Made by a program: the position numbers and the translations under genes. From positions 1-64,000 of the forward strand of contig NZ_BMOT01000009.1 in NCBI RefSeq assembly GCF_014647215.1: a DNA stretch of 64,000 bases, read 5' to 3'. The stretch's first letter is position 1; every line of letters starts with the position of its first letter. Shown here piece by piece: positions 18,165 through 28,853 of this stretch. Origin of the DNA: Shewanella aestuarii. Lineage in GTDB: Bacteria; Pseudomonadota; Gammaproteobacteria; Enterobacterales; Shewanellaceae. The notes under the pieces were generated by a model. It was not told the origin of the DNA, ran no database searches, and saw nothing but the letters and a program-made list of their open reading frames with translations.

Positions 18165-21100
18165 ATGTCAAGATTTTTAGCGCTTATCATCATGCAAATA
18201 ACTTTGCTTATGCTATCAATGCCGGTAGCGGGGGAAGACTTTGTTCAGCGTGTATTTAACGCCAAAGATGGTTTAGCCAACAGTACAATTCATGATATTA
18301 GTTTTGACAGTTATGGCTTTGCTTGGCTGGCTACAGAGCAAGGGCTTTATCGAGTCAGTAACAGTTCAATTCGACGAATTGATAACGCTGATAGCAGTTC
18401 GGTGTTAGAAGATGAAATGCTGTATTCAGTGGTCCCCGTTGCCGATGAATATTTGCTGATTAAGTCTCGGGTCGCATTATATTTATACAGTTTACGGGAG
18501 CATCAATTTACAGAGCTATTTCATCCAGAAACTCAAAATAGCCTCAAAGTCGCGACCATAATTGCGAATGAGCAATCCCAATTTGAAATCCTGACCACCA
18601 ATGGCCAAAGGTACCAGTTTGATATTGCCTCTATGCTGTTGTCTGTTCATCCCTCTGGAGACTTAGCTTCAGATTTGATTTGGACGGGGCAACTGATTCT
18701 GCAAAATCAGGATAGAATTTATACCTCGACTCATAAAGCGGAATTGCATTTAGCCAATAATGATGTGGTCGACTTAGGGTGGCATAGATCTCGAGGAACC
18801 ATCATAGGGTTAATACAAGATTCTAAGCAGCGCGTATGGTTATTTACCTCGAAAGGTTTATTTAACGTAGATTTACAGCTGCGAGAAATCACCTCGGTTA
18901 CAGGTAAGTCGTACTTTATCGAAAAAGTCGTTGAGGATAACCATGGTGTGTTGTGGTTAGGAACTCGCTCAGGACTATTATCTTGGAACGTAGAAACTAA
19001 CCAAACGATCAGTTATCGAGAATCGTTGAAATCGGCAGCTAATATTAATTATATTCATGCGTTGGCAATTGATACTAATGGTTTGATTTGGGTTGGTGGT
19101 TCAGGTTATGGCTTAGCGCTAGGTGCAACATCGCCAGAATTTTTATTGGATACTTTCACACAATCATCCGCTTACCAATTAAGTCATCAAATGGTGTGGT
19201 CGATTTACGAACAAGACAATAAGGTTTGGTTAGGCACCGAAGGCGGGCTTGAAATTGTCGATATGCTCTCAAAACAATCTGAGTTAATTTTACTCGAGGG
19301 TTTTGATTTAAATGACAGCGTTTATCAAATTAGTGAATTAGACAATCACCACTTAGTGCTCTCAACTACCATGGGCTTGTTTGTCATCAATAAACTGACC
19401 AATGTGGTGACTGATTTTCATGTTTGGAGTGGTGGAACGACCTCTTTGCGTGATGCCGTTATTATGTTCAATTACCTCGATCCCGTTATCCTCGGCAGAA
19501 TTTGGTTTTTAACCAATAAAGGCCTTTATTATTGGCAAAAGGGCGCGGTAGATATTCAACGGTTTGAAATGGGTTTTAATCATCCACCTTTTAATGCGAT
19601 AACACGAGATGGCCAACAACGTTTATGGTTAGGCGGTAAAAAAGAGCTCGGTTATTTGAATGCTGCCAATCAATTTATTTCAATTAAAGACAAAGCCATT
19701 TATCAAGGTAAGCCACTTGATGTGGCACATATAATAGAAGTTAGTCCTAATGTGTTTTGGATCGGCACACATCAGCAGGGGCTACTAGAGCTCAATACGA
19801 TTACCGCAGAGGTAACTAATCTAAATGAGCGCTGGAATATTGAATGTGGGGTGGTACTTTTTCTTAAAAATACGCCCGATGATTTCCTCGTAGGATGTTA
19901 CCGATCAATTATCAAATTCAATAAACGTAGTCAAAGTCCATCATCATATACCCACTATGATGGTTTTATTTCTAATGAATTTAATGAGTCTGCGGTTTTT
20001 GTCCAACCAGAAAAAGGCCTGTTTTTAGGTACTCCCAATGGTGCAATGTTAATCGAACCTCGATTATTAACCAACCGAATTGCAAATAATGAGGCTTTTC
20101 TTGAATCGGTTTCAATTTATTACAGTGATCGCACCGATTTATTTTTAGTGCCTGCACAGCTTAAAACGGTAAAACCTGAAGCCAGTTTAATTAGTTTTCA
20201 AATATCTAATTTAGACTACCTAGATGAAAGCCCGATGAGTTTGAAATATCGATTGTTAAAACAAGGTGCTCCACCCTCTGGATTTGTATTGTTAGAGGGC
20301 AAATCACAAATCAATATATCGGGTATCACGGGGGGGGATTACACCTTAGAATTACATTATAAAAGTCAAAATCTATGGTCAAAATATCCCTTTAGTTTCT
20401 CTTTCAAAGTAGAGGAATATTGGTGGCAGTCTCAATATTTTAAAGGTGCGCTGATCTTCAGTGTGTTATTTTTTGCTTTTTTCTTATCTTTATATCGTCA
20501 GCGACAAGTGATGCGTTTCAAAAAGTTGAATCAGGACTTAATTGAAAGTGATGATCGCCTGTCGCAAGCATTAAGGGGCAGTGATTCTGATTTATGGGAA
20601 TGGCGTGACGACTCTAAAATGTTGATGCTAGATAACCGTGGCGGCTTGCTGGGTGGAAAAACAAGAATTATTTCAACGTTAGATAAAGTCCCTATACACC
20701 CAGATGACCTTGAAAGGGTGACTCAAGTTTGGGTGCGTTTTTTAAAATCTCATTCAGACATGATTGATGTGGAATATCGCTATTTGCATGAATCAGGAAA
20801 ATGGCGCTGGTTAAGGGTAAAAGGGCGGGCGATATATTTGCATCCTACCACTGGAAGGTTGATTCGTGCCGCTGGAATTTACTCTGATGTTACCGTGCAG
20901 AGAGAACTTGAAAGTGAAATCAATTTATTAGCAGAAGCGTTTGAAAATACTTCAGAAGGCATGCTGATATTAGATGCCGACAAGCGGATTATAATTAGTA
21001 ACCTTGCCGCAAGACGTATTCTGGCAACCGATAAGGAGGCACTATCAAATCAGTTATTTTCTAATATTGTGGTCTCTAGCCAAGTGCCATTAAATATCGA

Positions 21101-22616
21101 TAAATTATTCTCCAAAGCGACTTTTTGGAGTGGAGAGCGAGAGCTGCTCTGCCAAAGTCATCAAGCCTGTCCTGTATGGCTAAATATTTCAAAAATGTTA
21201 GGTTCAGAAAGCGCTGCATTGCATTATGTGGTGGTGTTTTCGGATATGACCGAGCGAAAATTGAATGAACTAAAATTGCAACGTTTAGCCAATAATGATC
21301 CGCTGACGGGGCTGGCCAATCGCGCTCAGTTTGTCGCTAACTTAAAGCATGTGATTGAAGATGCCTGCCGCAATGATGAAAAATTAGCACTATTATTTTT
21401 AGACTTAGACCGTTTTAAATCGGTAAACGATTCCTACGGGCACAGCATGGGAGATGCATTACTGATTGAAGCGGCGAACCGCTTACAATCCAGTTTAAGC
21501 CCAGAACACGTGTTGTGCCGTTTTGGCGGTGATGAATTTGTTATTTTATTGCGTAATGTTAACGACAGTAACTGTATTAATCACATTGCCGAAAAATTGT
21601 TAAAGCAAATTGAAATGCCATTTAAGTTATATGGCCGAGAGTTTTTTATCTCTACCAGTATTGGAATTAGCTGTTGGCCAGAAGACTGCCAAGACCCTGA
21701 GTTACTGATTAAAAATGCCGATCTTGCGATGTATCATGCTAAAGAGGAAGGCAAGGGGAATTTTCAATATTACTCAGAAGAACGTAATGCCGAGGCCTTA
21801 TATCACTTGCGGCTTGAAGCGGATTTACGTAAAGCCATTGAGCGTAATGAGTTCGAGCTTCATTACCAGCCTCAAATTGACATTCTGCATAATGATCGCT
21901 TTATTGGTATGGAGGCATTGCTACGCTGGAAGCATCCTACTGAAGGCTATGTGCGGCCTGATATTTTTATTAAAGTTGCCGAGTCTTGTGGTTTGATTAT
22001 TGATATTGATTGCTGGGTGCTTAAGCAAGCATGCCTAGATGGTGCCAGATGGAATCAACATTATCAGCAAGAATTTACCTTGTCAGTTAATGTTTCGGCT
22101 GTCCATTTTAGGCAAAGTAGCTTTATTGAATCGGTGAAATCTACTCTTGCTGAAACAGGTTTTCCAGCATCCAGATTATGCCTTGAGATTACCGAAGGCG
22201 TATTAATGAAAGAGTTGCATGTTGCCACTCAACATTTAACTCAACTGAAATTGTTGGGGATCCAAGTCGCAATAGATGATTTTGGTACAGGTTATTCATC
22301 GTTAGCTTATCTGCGTACTTTTGAGGTCAACACATTAAAAATTGATAGGTCGTTTTTAATTTATATTGCTGATAATCAAGCTGATCAAGCCATTGTATCG
22401 AGCATTATTGAGTTAGCGCGTAATCTGAAATTAAAAGTCGTCGCTGAAGGCATTGAAACACACGAGCAGTTGGAACAAGTTTTCAGTCGTGGATGTTACA
22501 TTGTGCAAGGCTATTATTTTGCGAAACCTATGCCAAAGCATGAACTGGACATTTTTATGGGCATCGATACAAAAAGTCGGACTATTTCATTTGATAATTA
22601 CATTAGCGATTGTTAG
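18165..22616 (+). CDS. Membrane sensor: beta-propeller, PAS, GGDEF and EAL
   Basis: This is a 1483-residue inner-membrane signalling protein. A signal peptide (residues 1-23) is followed by about 600 residues of two-component-regulator propeller repeats (WLATEQGLYR, WLGTRSGLLSW and similar), a Y_Y_Y-like domain, and a membrane helix near 760-778. Cytoplasmic PAS-type domains follow near 795-1040, then GGDEF (1121-1125) and EAL (1250-1252). The GGDEF motif and the EAL, DDFGTGYSS and EGIE motifs look intact, so both c-di-GMP synthesis and breakdown are possible. The inhibitory RxxD site ahead of GGDEF is replaced by SPEH (1112-1115). The ligand is unknown. AGGAG lies 13 bases upstream of the ATG. 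Confidence 0.88.
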   Translation: MSRFLALIIMQITLLMLSMPVAGEDFVQRVFNAKDGLANSTIHDISFDSYGFAWLATEQGLYRVSNSSIRRIDNADSSSVLEDEMLYSVVPVADEYLLIKSRVALYLYSLREHQFTELFHPETQNSLKVATIIANEQSQFEILTTNGQRYQFDIASMLLSVHPSGDLASDLIWTGQLILQNQDRIYTSTHKAELHLANNDVVDLGWHRSRGTIIGLIQDSKQRVWLFTSKGLFNVDLQLREITSVTGKSYFIEKVVEDNHGVLWLGTRSGLLSWNVETNQTISYRESLKSAANINYIHALAIDTNGLIWVGGSGYGLALGATSPEFLLDTFTQSSAYQLSHQMVWSIYEQDNKVWLGTEGGLEIVDMLSKQSELILLEGFDLNDSVYQISELDNHHLVLSTTMGLFVINKLTNVVTDFHVWSGGTTSLRDAVIMFNYLDPVILGRIWFLTNKGLYYWQKGAVDIQRFEMGFNHPPFNAITRDGQQRLWLGGKKELGYLNAANQFISIKDKAIYQGKPLDVAHIIEVSPNVFWIGTHQQGLLELNTITAEVTNLNERWNIECGVVLFLKNTPDDFLVGCYRSIIKFNKRSQSPSSYTHYDGFISNEFNESAVFVQPEKGLFLGTPNGAMLIEPRLLTNRIANNEAFLESVSIYYSDRTDLFLVPAQLKTVKPEASLISFQISNLDYLDESPMSLKYRLLKQGAPPSGFVLLEGKSQINISGITGGDYTLELHYKSQNLWSKYPFSFSFKVEEYWWQSQYFKGALIFSVLFFAFFLSLYRQRQVMRFKKLNQDLIESDDRLSQALRGSDSDLWEWRDDSKMLMLDNRGGLLGGKTRIISTLDKVPIHPDDLERVTQVWVRFLKSHSDMIDVEYRYLHESGKWRWLRVKGRAIYLHPTTGRLIRAAGIYSDVTVQRELESEINLLAEAFENTSEGMLILDADKRIIISNLAARRILATDKEALSNQLFSNIVVSSQVPLNIDKLFSKATFWSGERELLCQSHQACPVWLNISKMLGSESAALHYVVVFSDMTERKLNELKLQRLANNDPLTGLANRAQFVANLKHVIEDACRNDEKLALLFLDLDRFKSVNDSYGHSMGDALLIEAANRLQSSLSPEHVLCRFGGDEFVILLRNVNDSNCINHIAEKLLKQIEMPFKLYGREFFISTSIGISCWPEDCQDPELLIKNADLAMYHAKEEGKGNFQYYSEERNAEALYHLRLEADLRKAIERNEFELHYQPQIDILHNDRFIGMEALLRWKHPTEGYVRPDIFIKVAESCGLIIDIDCWVLKQACLDGARWNQHYQQEFTLSVNVSAVHFRQSSFIESVKSTLAETGFPASRLCLEITEGVLMKELHVATQHLTQLKLLGIQVAIDDFGTGYSSLAYLRTFEVNTLKIDRSFLIYIADNQADQAIVSSIIELARNLKLKVVAEGIETHEQLEQVFSRGCYIVQGYYFAKPMPKHELDIFMGIDTKSRTISFDNYISDC

Positions 22617-22664
22617 TCGTAGTTTGCTAGAATATGAGCGTTTTTAATTATATCTGGAACAGCC

Positions 22665-24938
22665 ATGTCGGTGATTTATCGTTTATTTTTAGGGCGTATT
22701 TACATTAGCATTACGCTAATGGCTACATTTGTGAGTATTTCAGCTACTGCAGCCGATGAAAAAACAACTGTTTTAAAAGAGCGTCCTACAATTGGCCTAG
22801 TACTGAGTGGTGGCGGAGCAAAAGGCGCGGCTCACATTGGCGTATTGCAGGTGCTTGAAGCGAATAATATCCCTGTCGATTATATTGCAGGTACCAGCAT
22901 AGGTGCTTACGTGGCTGGTATGTATGCGTTAGGTTTTAGCGCCGACGAAATTGAAACCATTATGTTAAAGGGAGAGTGGGATAAGGGGTATTCTGATACG
23001 ATCCCGCGTGAAAACCTTTCATTTCGTGATAAACAGTTGCGCGACAAATACAATATTCCTGTGCATGTTGGCTACAAGGAGGGTTCAATTACCTCTCCTA
23101 GCGGTTTGCTGCAAGGGCAAACTATGTCTTATCTATTACGCCATTCAACAGACTTAGTGGAGCAGTTCGGTGATTTTGATGATCTGGCCATTCCTTATCG
23201 TGCGGTGGCGACCAATTTAGCCACAAGTGAAGCGGTTGTGTTGTCAAAAGGCAGTATTGTTCAATCTATGCAAGCCTCTGCTTCAGTGCCGGGGGCTCTT
23301 CAGCCTGCATCGATTGACGGGATGTTACTGGTTGATGGCGGTATTGCTAACAATATGCCGATTGATGTTGTTAAGGCCATGGGTGCCGATATCATTATTG
23401 CTGTGGACATAGGTTCGCCCTTGGCGAGTCAAACCCAGCTTAATTCTACCATTGCGGTATTGGAACAGCTTTCAACGATTCTTACGCAGGCCAGTACCGA
23501 AAAACAAAAAAAATTATTAACCGAACAGGATATTTTAATCCGTCCATGGATTGATAATTTAAGCACAACTGATTTCAGTATTATGCCGCAAGCATTGGTG
23601 ATAGGTGAACAAGCCGCGCAGCTGAAATATGAACAGCTGGCTAAATTATCCATTTCTGATGAAGCGTATCAGGATTATTTGCGCAATAAAAAACAGAAAC
23701 GTACCGCATGGGTTGATCCGATAAAACAGCCAGTCTATAGAGTTGTATTAGATAACCAATCTTCAATTAATGACAAGTTAATCCATGATCGCCTCGGCAT
23801 TAGCGAAGGTCAAGTCGTCAGTAAAGATGAGCTGGAAGCTGCATTGCAACGGGTTTATGCATTAAATCAATTTGAAAGAGTGGATGCAGAGTTTACCGAC
23901 TCGGAAGATGGCCGAATTTTAACGGTGACTTCAAAGGCAAAAGGCTGGGGCCCGAATTACTTTAATGCAGGTTTTAACTGGGAAGATGATTTTAGTTTAG
24001 ATTCATCCGTTTCGTTAAACCTGGCCTACACCTTGACGAATATAACCGACAATGGTGGGGAGTGGCGCAATGAAGTTGAGCTAGGTTTGAATAAACGCTT
24101 CTCGACCGAATTTTACCAACCCTTGGATCGTGACCAAGACTTTTATGCTCTGACACGTTTTGAATATGAGCTGAAAAATTGGGATATTTACGAAAAAAAC
24201 GAACGTATTCTTGAGTTAGAAAATGAAGATGTGAGTTTAATTGGAGGGCTTGGGGCTAATTTATCATCTTATGGTATTGTGGAATTAGGTTTTATCACCG
24301 AACGAGGCACCATCTCAAACAGCGTCGCGCTCAATGGCAATTTTGATTATAGCACCTATGGTGCTTACTTTAAGGTGGCTTATGATACCTTAAACAGCAT
24401 CAGCTTCCCCACCGAAGGTAATCGATTAACGTTGACGGTGCATTTTCGAAATGAAGACTATGACAGTAATGATTTAGTTACCTTAGGCAGCCTTAGCGAT
24501 GAAACCTTGCAAATTGAAGCAGATTGGAAAGGTGCATTACGATTAGGCAACCATGCTGTTGTGGGTAAAATGGCGTTAGCGACGGTTGAAAGTGATGACA
24601 AGTTTACCGCGCATTTCAGTAGCCTAGGTGGGTTCTTGAATTTATCGGGCTTTCACAAAAATGCCTTAGCTGGCCCACATAAAGTCTTTGGCGCGGCTAT
24701 TTATCAATATGATTTAGGCAGAGATGTATTGGTTACTGATTTGCCCTTGTATTTAGGTGTGAGTGCCGAGGCGGGTAATGTGTGGTATACCCGCGATGTC
24801 GTAGATTTAGACGACTTAATTTATTCAGGTAGTTTATATTTAGGTACCGATACCTCTTGGGGCCCTGCAGCGCTAGGCTTTGGATTTACAGATACAGGGG
24901 ATAAATCAATTTACTTGTTTGTTGGTAAAAACTTCTAA
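22665..24938 (+). CDS. Patatin-like phospholipase autotransporter (type Vd, PlpD-like)
   Basis: This is a 757-residue secreted or outer-membrane lipase. A signal peptide (about 1-30) is followed by a patatin domain. It carries the oxyanion loop GGGAKGAAHIG (49-59), the catalytic Ser78 in GTSIG, and Asp224 in DGG. A POTRA-like segment (about 355-420) leads to a BamA/surface-antigen-type 16-strand barrel ending in phenylalanine, the usual outer-membrane signal. This architecture is type Vd secretion, first described for Pseudomonas PlpD. The natural lipid substrate is unknown. It lies 48 bases after the GGDEF-EAL gene with no terminator seen, so read-through is possible. Confidence 0.9.
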   Translation: MSVIYRLFLGRIYISITLMATFVSISATAADEKTTVLKERPTIGLVLSGGGAKGAAHIGVLQVLEANNIPVDYIAGTSIGAYVAGMYALGFSADEIETIMLKGEWDKGYSDTIPRENLSFRDKQLRDKYNIPVHVGYKEGSITSPSGLLQGQTMSYLLRHSTDLVEQFGDFDDLAIPYRAVATNLATSEAVVLSKGSIVQSMQASASVPGALQPASIDGMLLVDGGIANNMPIDVVKAMGADIIIAVDIGSPLASQTQLNSTIAVLEQLSTILTQASTEKQKKLLTEQDILIRPWIDNLSTTDFSIMPQALVIGEQAAQLKYEQLAKLSISDEAYQDYLRNKKQKRTAWVDPIKQPVYRVVLDNQSSINDKLIHDRLGISEGQVVSKDELEAALQRVYALNQFERVDAEFTDSEDGRILTVTSKAKGWGPNYFNAGFNWEDDFSLDSSVSLNLAYTLTNITDNGGEWRNEVELGLNKRFSTEFYQPLDRDQDFYALTRFEYELKNWDIYEKNERILELENEDVSLIGGLGANLSSYGIVELGFITERGTISNSVALNGNFDYSTYGAYFKVAYDTLNSISFPTEGNRLTLTVHFRNEDYDSNDLVTLGSLSDETLQIEADWKGALRLGNHAVVGKMALATVESDDKFTAHFSSLGGFLNLSGFHKNALAGPHKVFGAAIYQYDLGRDVLVTDLPLYLGVSAEAGNVWYTRDVVDLDDLIYSGSLYLGTDTSWGPAALGFGFTDTGDKSIYLFVGKNF

Positions 24939-24954
24939 CATCTTCAGTGGCTCC

Positions 24955-24985
24955 AAAAATGGCATCGTAAAACGATGCCATTTTT
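24955..24985. terminator. Bidirectional terminator between convergent genes
   Basis: A perfect 14-bp stem (AAAAATGGCATCGT / ACGATGCCATTTTT) with an AAA loop has T-runs in both directions. It serves the patatin gene (+) and the HAD phosphatase gene (-). Confidence 0.93.
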
Positions 24986-25027
24986 GATTGCGTTAACCCG
25001 ATAATGTTAACAAGCTAGAATCAAGAG

Positions 25028-25708
25028 TTATAGAGTATGCTCTTGTAGGTAGGCTGATAATATGGGGGCAACCGCAGATAACTGGCTGATTTGATGGTGG
25101 CCAATAATCCATTTTGTTTGGTGTGCCACTTGGGGTGCCGGTATGGCGATGGTTTGCATATTGGCAGCTCTCGCGGCAATCAAGCCATTAAACGAGTCTT
25201 CAATAGCCAAACAATTCACTGCATCAACCGCTAATTTTTTAGCGCAATTTAAGTACACTTCAGGGTGAGGTTTACCCAATGCTAAATGCTCAGCAGAACA
25301 AATAGCATCGAAATGTTCACTAATACCGAGTCGTGTTAATACCGCATCAATAATGAGTGAGGGAGATGAAGTTGCTAAACCAATTTTAAGTCCTTTTTGA
25401 CGGCAATTTTTTAAGGCGTCAATTACCCCTTCCATCGGCTCGCCATTGAGTCTTATTTGCTCCGCCACCGCTTCAACAATTTTGGTCGCGGTTTCGGCGT
25501 TGTTATAGTTAGCCCAAGGGAAGCGTTGATACCAGTAATCAACAACCTGATCAATACGATAGCCTGTTGTACTTTCTACATCTTCGCATGTGAGTTTGAG
25601 CCCAAGACGATTCAATACCGCAATTTCGGCTTTTTGCCATGCGGGTTCAGAATCAATTAATACCCCATCCATATCAAAAATCACGGCCTTAATATTGATA
25701 TTTGCCAT
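25028..25708 (-). CDS. hxpB: HAD-family sugar phosphatase HxpB/YniC-like
   Basis: This is a 226-residue haloacid-dehalogenase phosphatase of the beta-phosphoglucomutase-like subgroup. Motif I is DMDGVLID (nucleophile Asp12 and acid/base Asp14), motif II is ATSS, motif III is the Lys in GKPHPEVY, and motif IV is EDS near residue 172. A helical cap lies between motifs I and II. It is very close to E. coli YniC/HxpB, which acts on 2-deoxyglucose-6-phosphate and hexitol phosphates. Substrate here is inferred from that match. It is a single minus-strand gene between convergent and divergent neighbours. Confidence 0.88.
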   Translation of the reverse strand: MANINIKAVIFDMDGVLIDSEPAWQKAEIAVLNRLGLKLTCEDVESTTGYRIDQVVDYWYQRFPWANYNNAETATKIVEAVAEQIRLNGEPMEGVIDALKNCRQKGLKIGLATSSPSLIIDAVLTRLGISEHFDAICSAEHLALGKPHPEVYLNCAKKLAVDAVNCLAIEDSFNGLIAARAANMQTIAIPAPQVAHQTKWIIGHHQISQLSAVAPILSAYLQEHTL

Positions 25709-25973
25709 TGTTAACCTTATTCAGTGACTCACTTTGAAGTGTAGATTATCGTCATCTACAAGATTATTCAGTAAAAATACAAATATTTGAAATTATTTTT
25801 AGCCAATGTTGTAGAGTTTGTTGGGTTTATTTAAATTGAAAGGTTTAATTTAAGCTTATGAAACAATATGGTTTTTTTACTGTTTCAAACTATTGTCTAA
25901 TTTTCTTTGTTTTAATATCACTTTACATTGCAAGTTGGACAAAAAAATCCAGTAGATTTCATCTGCGTAATAG

Positions 25974-25989
25974 TGTGAGCTGATTCATA
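25974..25989 (+). promoter_or_regulatory. CRP-like site upstream of acnB
   Basis: TGTGA-GCTGAT-TCATA matches the CRP consensus TGTGA-N6-TCACA at 9 of 10 positions. Its centre is about 38 bases before the predicted transcript start, near the class II activation position (-41.5). E. coli acnB is also CRP-activated. Confidence 0.6.
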
Positions 25990-26012
25990 CTTTTTTAAAG
26001 CTGTAGTATACT
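25984..26012 (+). promoter_or_regulatory. Likely acnB promoter
   Basis: TATACT at 26007-26012 is a good -10. TTCATA at 25984-25989, 17 bases upstream, is a weak -35 that overlaps the CRP-like site, as expected for an activated promoter. Confidence 0.55.
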
Positions 26013-26109
26013 GGGGGTCGGATTTCAAGCCCGAACCTGTGGAATTTCAGCGTGACTAAAACTGACGTTGAGTTTTGCCGTAAGGCGTCAAACAAAGAGG
26101 AATGTTGCC

Positions 26110-28707
26110 GTGCTAGAAGCATATCGTAAACACGTCGCAGAGCGTGCTGCAGAGGGTGTTGTCCCTAAGCCATTAGATGCACAACAAGTGGCTGAGTTAG
26201 TGAAGTTAGTTGAGACTCCACCTGCTGGTGAAGAGGCCGTGATCCTCGACTTATTAGAAAACCGTATTCCACCGGGTGTGGATGAAGCAGCCTATGTTAA
26301 AGCGGCTTTTTTAGATGCAGTAGCTAAAGGCACTGTTAAGTCGCCAATTCTATCTGCAGAGCGCGCTACCGAATTACTAGGTACTATGCAAGGCGGATAC
26401 AACATTGAGCCATTAATTGCTCAATTAGATAATCCAGCATTAGCTCCTATCGCCGTTACCGCATTATCAAACACCTTATTAATGTTTGACTCTTACCATG
26501 ACGTGGTTGAGAAAATGCAAGCTGGTAACGCTTTTGCTAAACAAGTGGTTGAATCATGGGCTAATGCAGATTGGTTCTTAAATCGTCCAAAGTTAGCTGA
26601 CAAAGTCACATTAACAGTATTCAAAGTGGCCGGTGAAACCAATACTGATGACTTATCTCCTGCACCAGACGCATGGTCACGTCCTGATATCCCACTTCAC
26701 GCGCTAGCTATGCTGAAAAACGCCCGTGACGGTATCGTACCTGATCAACCAGGCGTAGTCGGTCCAATTAAAGAAATCGAAGCCCTTAAAGGCAAGGGTC
26801 ACCCACTGGTTTATGTTGGTGATGTAGTGGGTACGGGTTCTTCACGTAAATCAGCCACTAACTCAGTACTATGGTTCATGGGCGATGATATCCCTTATGT
26901 ACCAAACAAACGTGCTGGTGGTTTCTGTTTAGGTAACAAAATTGCACCAATCTTCTTCAACACTATGGAAGATGCTGGCGCATTACCCATCGAACTTAAC
27001 GTAGATAAGATGGAAACTGGCGATGTTATCGACATTTATCCATACGAAGGCGTTGTTAAACGTGCTGGCTCTGATGAAGTCATCTCTACGTTTGAATTAA
27101 AAACGGAAGTGTTATTAGACGAAGTTCGCGCTGGTGGCCGTATTCCATTAATCATTGGCCGTGGCTTAACTGACCGTGCACGTGAAACGCTAGGCTTAGA
27201 TGTATCTAAAGTCTTTGTACGTTCACAAGATGTTGCAGACACTGGCAAAGGTTACACTTTAGTACAGAAGATGGTGGGTAAAGCATGTGGTGTTGCCGGT
27301 GTTCGCCCTGGCCAATACTGTGAGCCTAAAATGACCTCAGTGGGTTCGCAAGATACCACAGGCCCAATGACCCGTGATGAGCTAAAAGATTTAGCGTGTT
27401 TAGGTTTTAGTGCTGATTTAACCATGCAATCTTTCTGTCACACAGCGGCTTATCCAAAGCCAGTTGACGTTGATACTCACCATACATTACCTGATTTCAT
27501 CATGAACCGTGGCGGTGTATCACTTCGTCCAGGCGATGGTGTTATTCACTCATGGCTAAACCGTATGTTACTTCCAGATACCGTAGGTACTGGTGGTGAC
27601 TCACATACGCGTTTCCCAATTGGTGTTTCTTTCCCAGCAGGTTCTGGCTTAGTGGCATTTGCTGCAGCAACTGGCGTTATGCCACTTGATATGCCTGAAT
27701 CAGTCTTAGTGCGCTTTAAAGGTGAAATGCAACCAGGTATCACTTTACGTGACCTAGTACATGCCATTCCACTTAAAGCGATTGAAATGGGTCTGCTTAC
27801 GGTTGAGAAAAAAGGCAAAATCAATGCTTTCTCTGGCCGTGTATTAGAAATCGAAGGTCTTGAAAAACTTAAAGTTGAACAAGCATTCGAATTATCTGAC
27901 GCATCAGCAGAACGAAGTGCAGCAGGCTGTACCATTAAGCTAGATAAAGAGCCAATCATTGAATATCTAAACTCTAACATCGTCATGTTAAAGTGGATGA
28001 TCAGCGAAGGTTACGGCGATCGTCGTACCATTGAACGTCGTATCACAGCAATGCAAGATTGGTTAGCTAACCCAGTATTAATGGAAGCTGATAAAGATGC
28101 AGAATACGCTGAAATTATTGAAATCGACCTAAACGAAATTAAAGAGCCAATTCTTTGTGCACCAAACGATCCTGATGACGCAGTACTGTTATCAAGCGTT
28201 GCACAAACTAAGATTGACGAAGTGTTCGTGGGTTCTTGTATGACAAACATCGGTCACTTCCGTGCGACCGGTAAGATGTTAGACAAGTTTGCTAAAACAC
28301 TACCAACACGTTTATGGATTGCACCACCAACTAAGATGGACAAAGATCAGTTAACTGAAGAAGGTTACTACTCAATCTTTGGCCGCGTTGGTGCACGCAT
28401 TGAGATCCCAGGTTGTTCATTATGTATGGGTAACCAAGCGCGTGTTGCTGAAGGCGCAACCGTTGTTTCAACTTCAACTCGTAACTTCCCTAACCGTTTA
28501 GGTACTGGCGCAAACGTATACTTAGCTTCAGCTGAGTTAGCGGCAGTAGCAGCGTTATTAGGTCGTTTACCTTCAGTTGAAGAGTATCAAGAATACGCGA
28601 AGGAATTAGATGCAACAGCAGCTGATACTTACCGTTACTTGAACTTCGACCAAATCGACTCTTACACTAAGAAAGCGGGAAGCGTGATTATTCAATCAGC
28701 GGTTTAA
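26110..28707 (+). CDS. acnB: Bifunctional aconitate hydratase 2 / 2-methylisocitrate dehydratase AcnB
   Basis: AcnB interconverts citrate and isocitrate in the TCA cycle and can dehydrate 2-methylisocitrate in propionate use. Start is GTG at 26110, giving 865 residues, the length of E. coli AcnB, and its [15 protein letters not shown] beginning. AAAGAGGAA lies 8 bases before it. Cysteines of the 4Fe-4S cluster are seen in GSCMTNIGH and in the CSLC pair near the C-terminus. The N-terminal HEAT-like domain, typical of AcnB and used for iron-dependent mRNA binding, is present. Placement after the pdh genes matches E. coli gene order. Confidence 0.96.
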   Translation: MLEAYRKHVAERAAEGVVPKPLDAQQVAELVKLVETPPAGEEAVILDLLENRIPPGVDEAAYVKAAFLDAVAKGTVKSPILSAERATELLGTMQGGYNIEPLIAQLDNPALAPIAVTALSNTLLMFDSYHDVVEKMQAGNAFAKQVVESWANADWFLNRPKLADKVTLTVFKVAGETNTDDLSPAPDAWSRPDIPLHALAMLKNARDGIVPDQPGVVGPIKEIEALKGKGHPLVYVGDVVGTGSSRKSATNSVLWFMGDDIPYVPNKRAGGFCLGNKIAPIFFNTMEDAGALPIELNVDKMETGDVIDIYPYEGVVKRAGSDEVISTFELKTEVLLDEVRAGGRIPLIIGRGLTDRARETLGLDVSKVFVRSQDVADTGKGYTLVQKMVGKACGVAGVRPGQYCEPKMTSVGSQDTTGPMTRDELKDLACLGFSADLTMQSFCHTAAYPKPVDVDTHHTLPDFIMNRGGVSLRPGDGVIHSWLNRMLLPDTVGTGGDSHTRFPIGVSFPAGSGLVAFAAATGVMPLDMPESVLVRFKGEMQPGITLRDLVHAIPLKAIEMGLLTVEKKGKINAFSGRVLEIEGLEKLKVEQAFELSDASAERSAAGCTIKLDKEPIIEYLNSNIVMLKWMISEGYGDRRTIERRITAMQDWLANPVLMEADKDAEYAEIIEIDLNEIKEPILCAPNDPDDAVLLSSVAQTKIDEVFVGSCMTNIGHFRATGKMLDKFAKTLPTRLWIAPPTKMDKDQLTEEGYYSIFGRVGARIEIPGCSLCMGNQARVAEGATVVSTSTRNFPNRLGTGANVYLASAELAAVAALLGRLPSVEEYQEYAKELDATAADTYRYLNFDQIDSYTKKAGSVIIQSAV

Positions 28708-28732
28708 GCTTGAAGTAGTTAATTGTGGAACT

Positions 28733-28763
28733 AAAATGCCAGCAGAAATGCTGGCATTTTTGT
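28733..28763 (+). terminator. Terminator after acnB
   Basis: A perfect 12-bp stem (AAAATGCCAGCA / TGCTGGCATTTT) with a GAAA tetraloop is followed by TTTTTG. Confidence 0.93.
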
Positions 28764-28853
28764 TGGCGGAAAAACTCAATTTTATTTATTTTTAATTGAC
28801 TTTATTTTTAGATGTAATGTAATATTTTTATAAATATGATTTAAAATCATTGA

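Larger units (their letters stand above)
25709..26109 (+). other. acnB upstream region
   Basis: No gene is seen in this 401-base stretch. It holds the CRP-like site and the acnB promoter listed below. A small leader hairpin follows, in which TCGG at 26018-26021 can pair with CCGA at 26031-26034. AAAGAGGAA at 26094-26102 is the acnB ribosome site. Confidence 0.6.

Noticed and set aside
18165..22616. Histidine kinase or hybrid two-component sensor
   Set aside because: The propeller and Y_Y_Y-like region suggests this class, but no kinase, phosphoacceptor histidine or receiver domain follows; the output is GGDEF-EAL.
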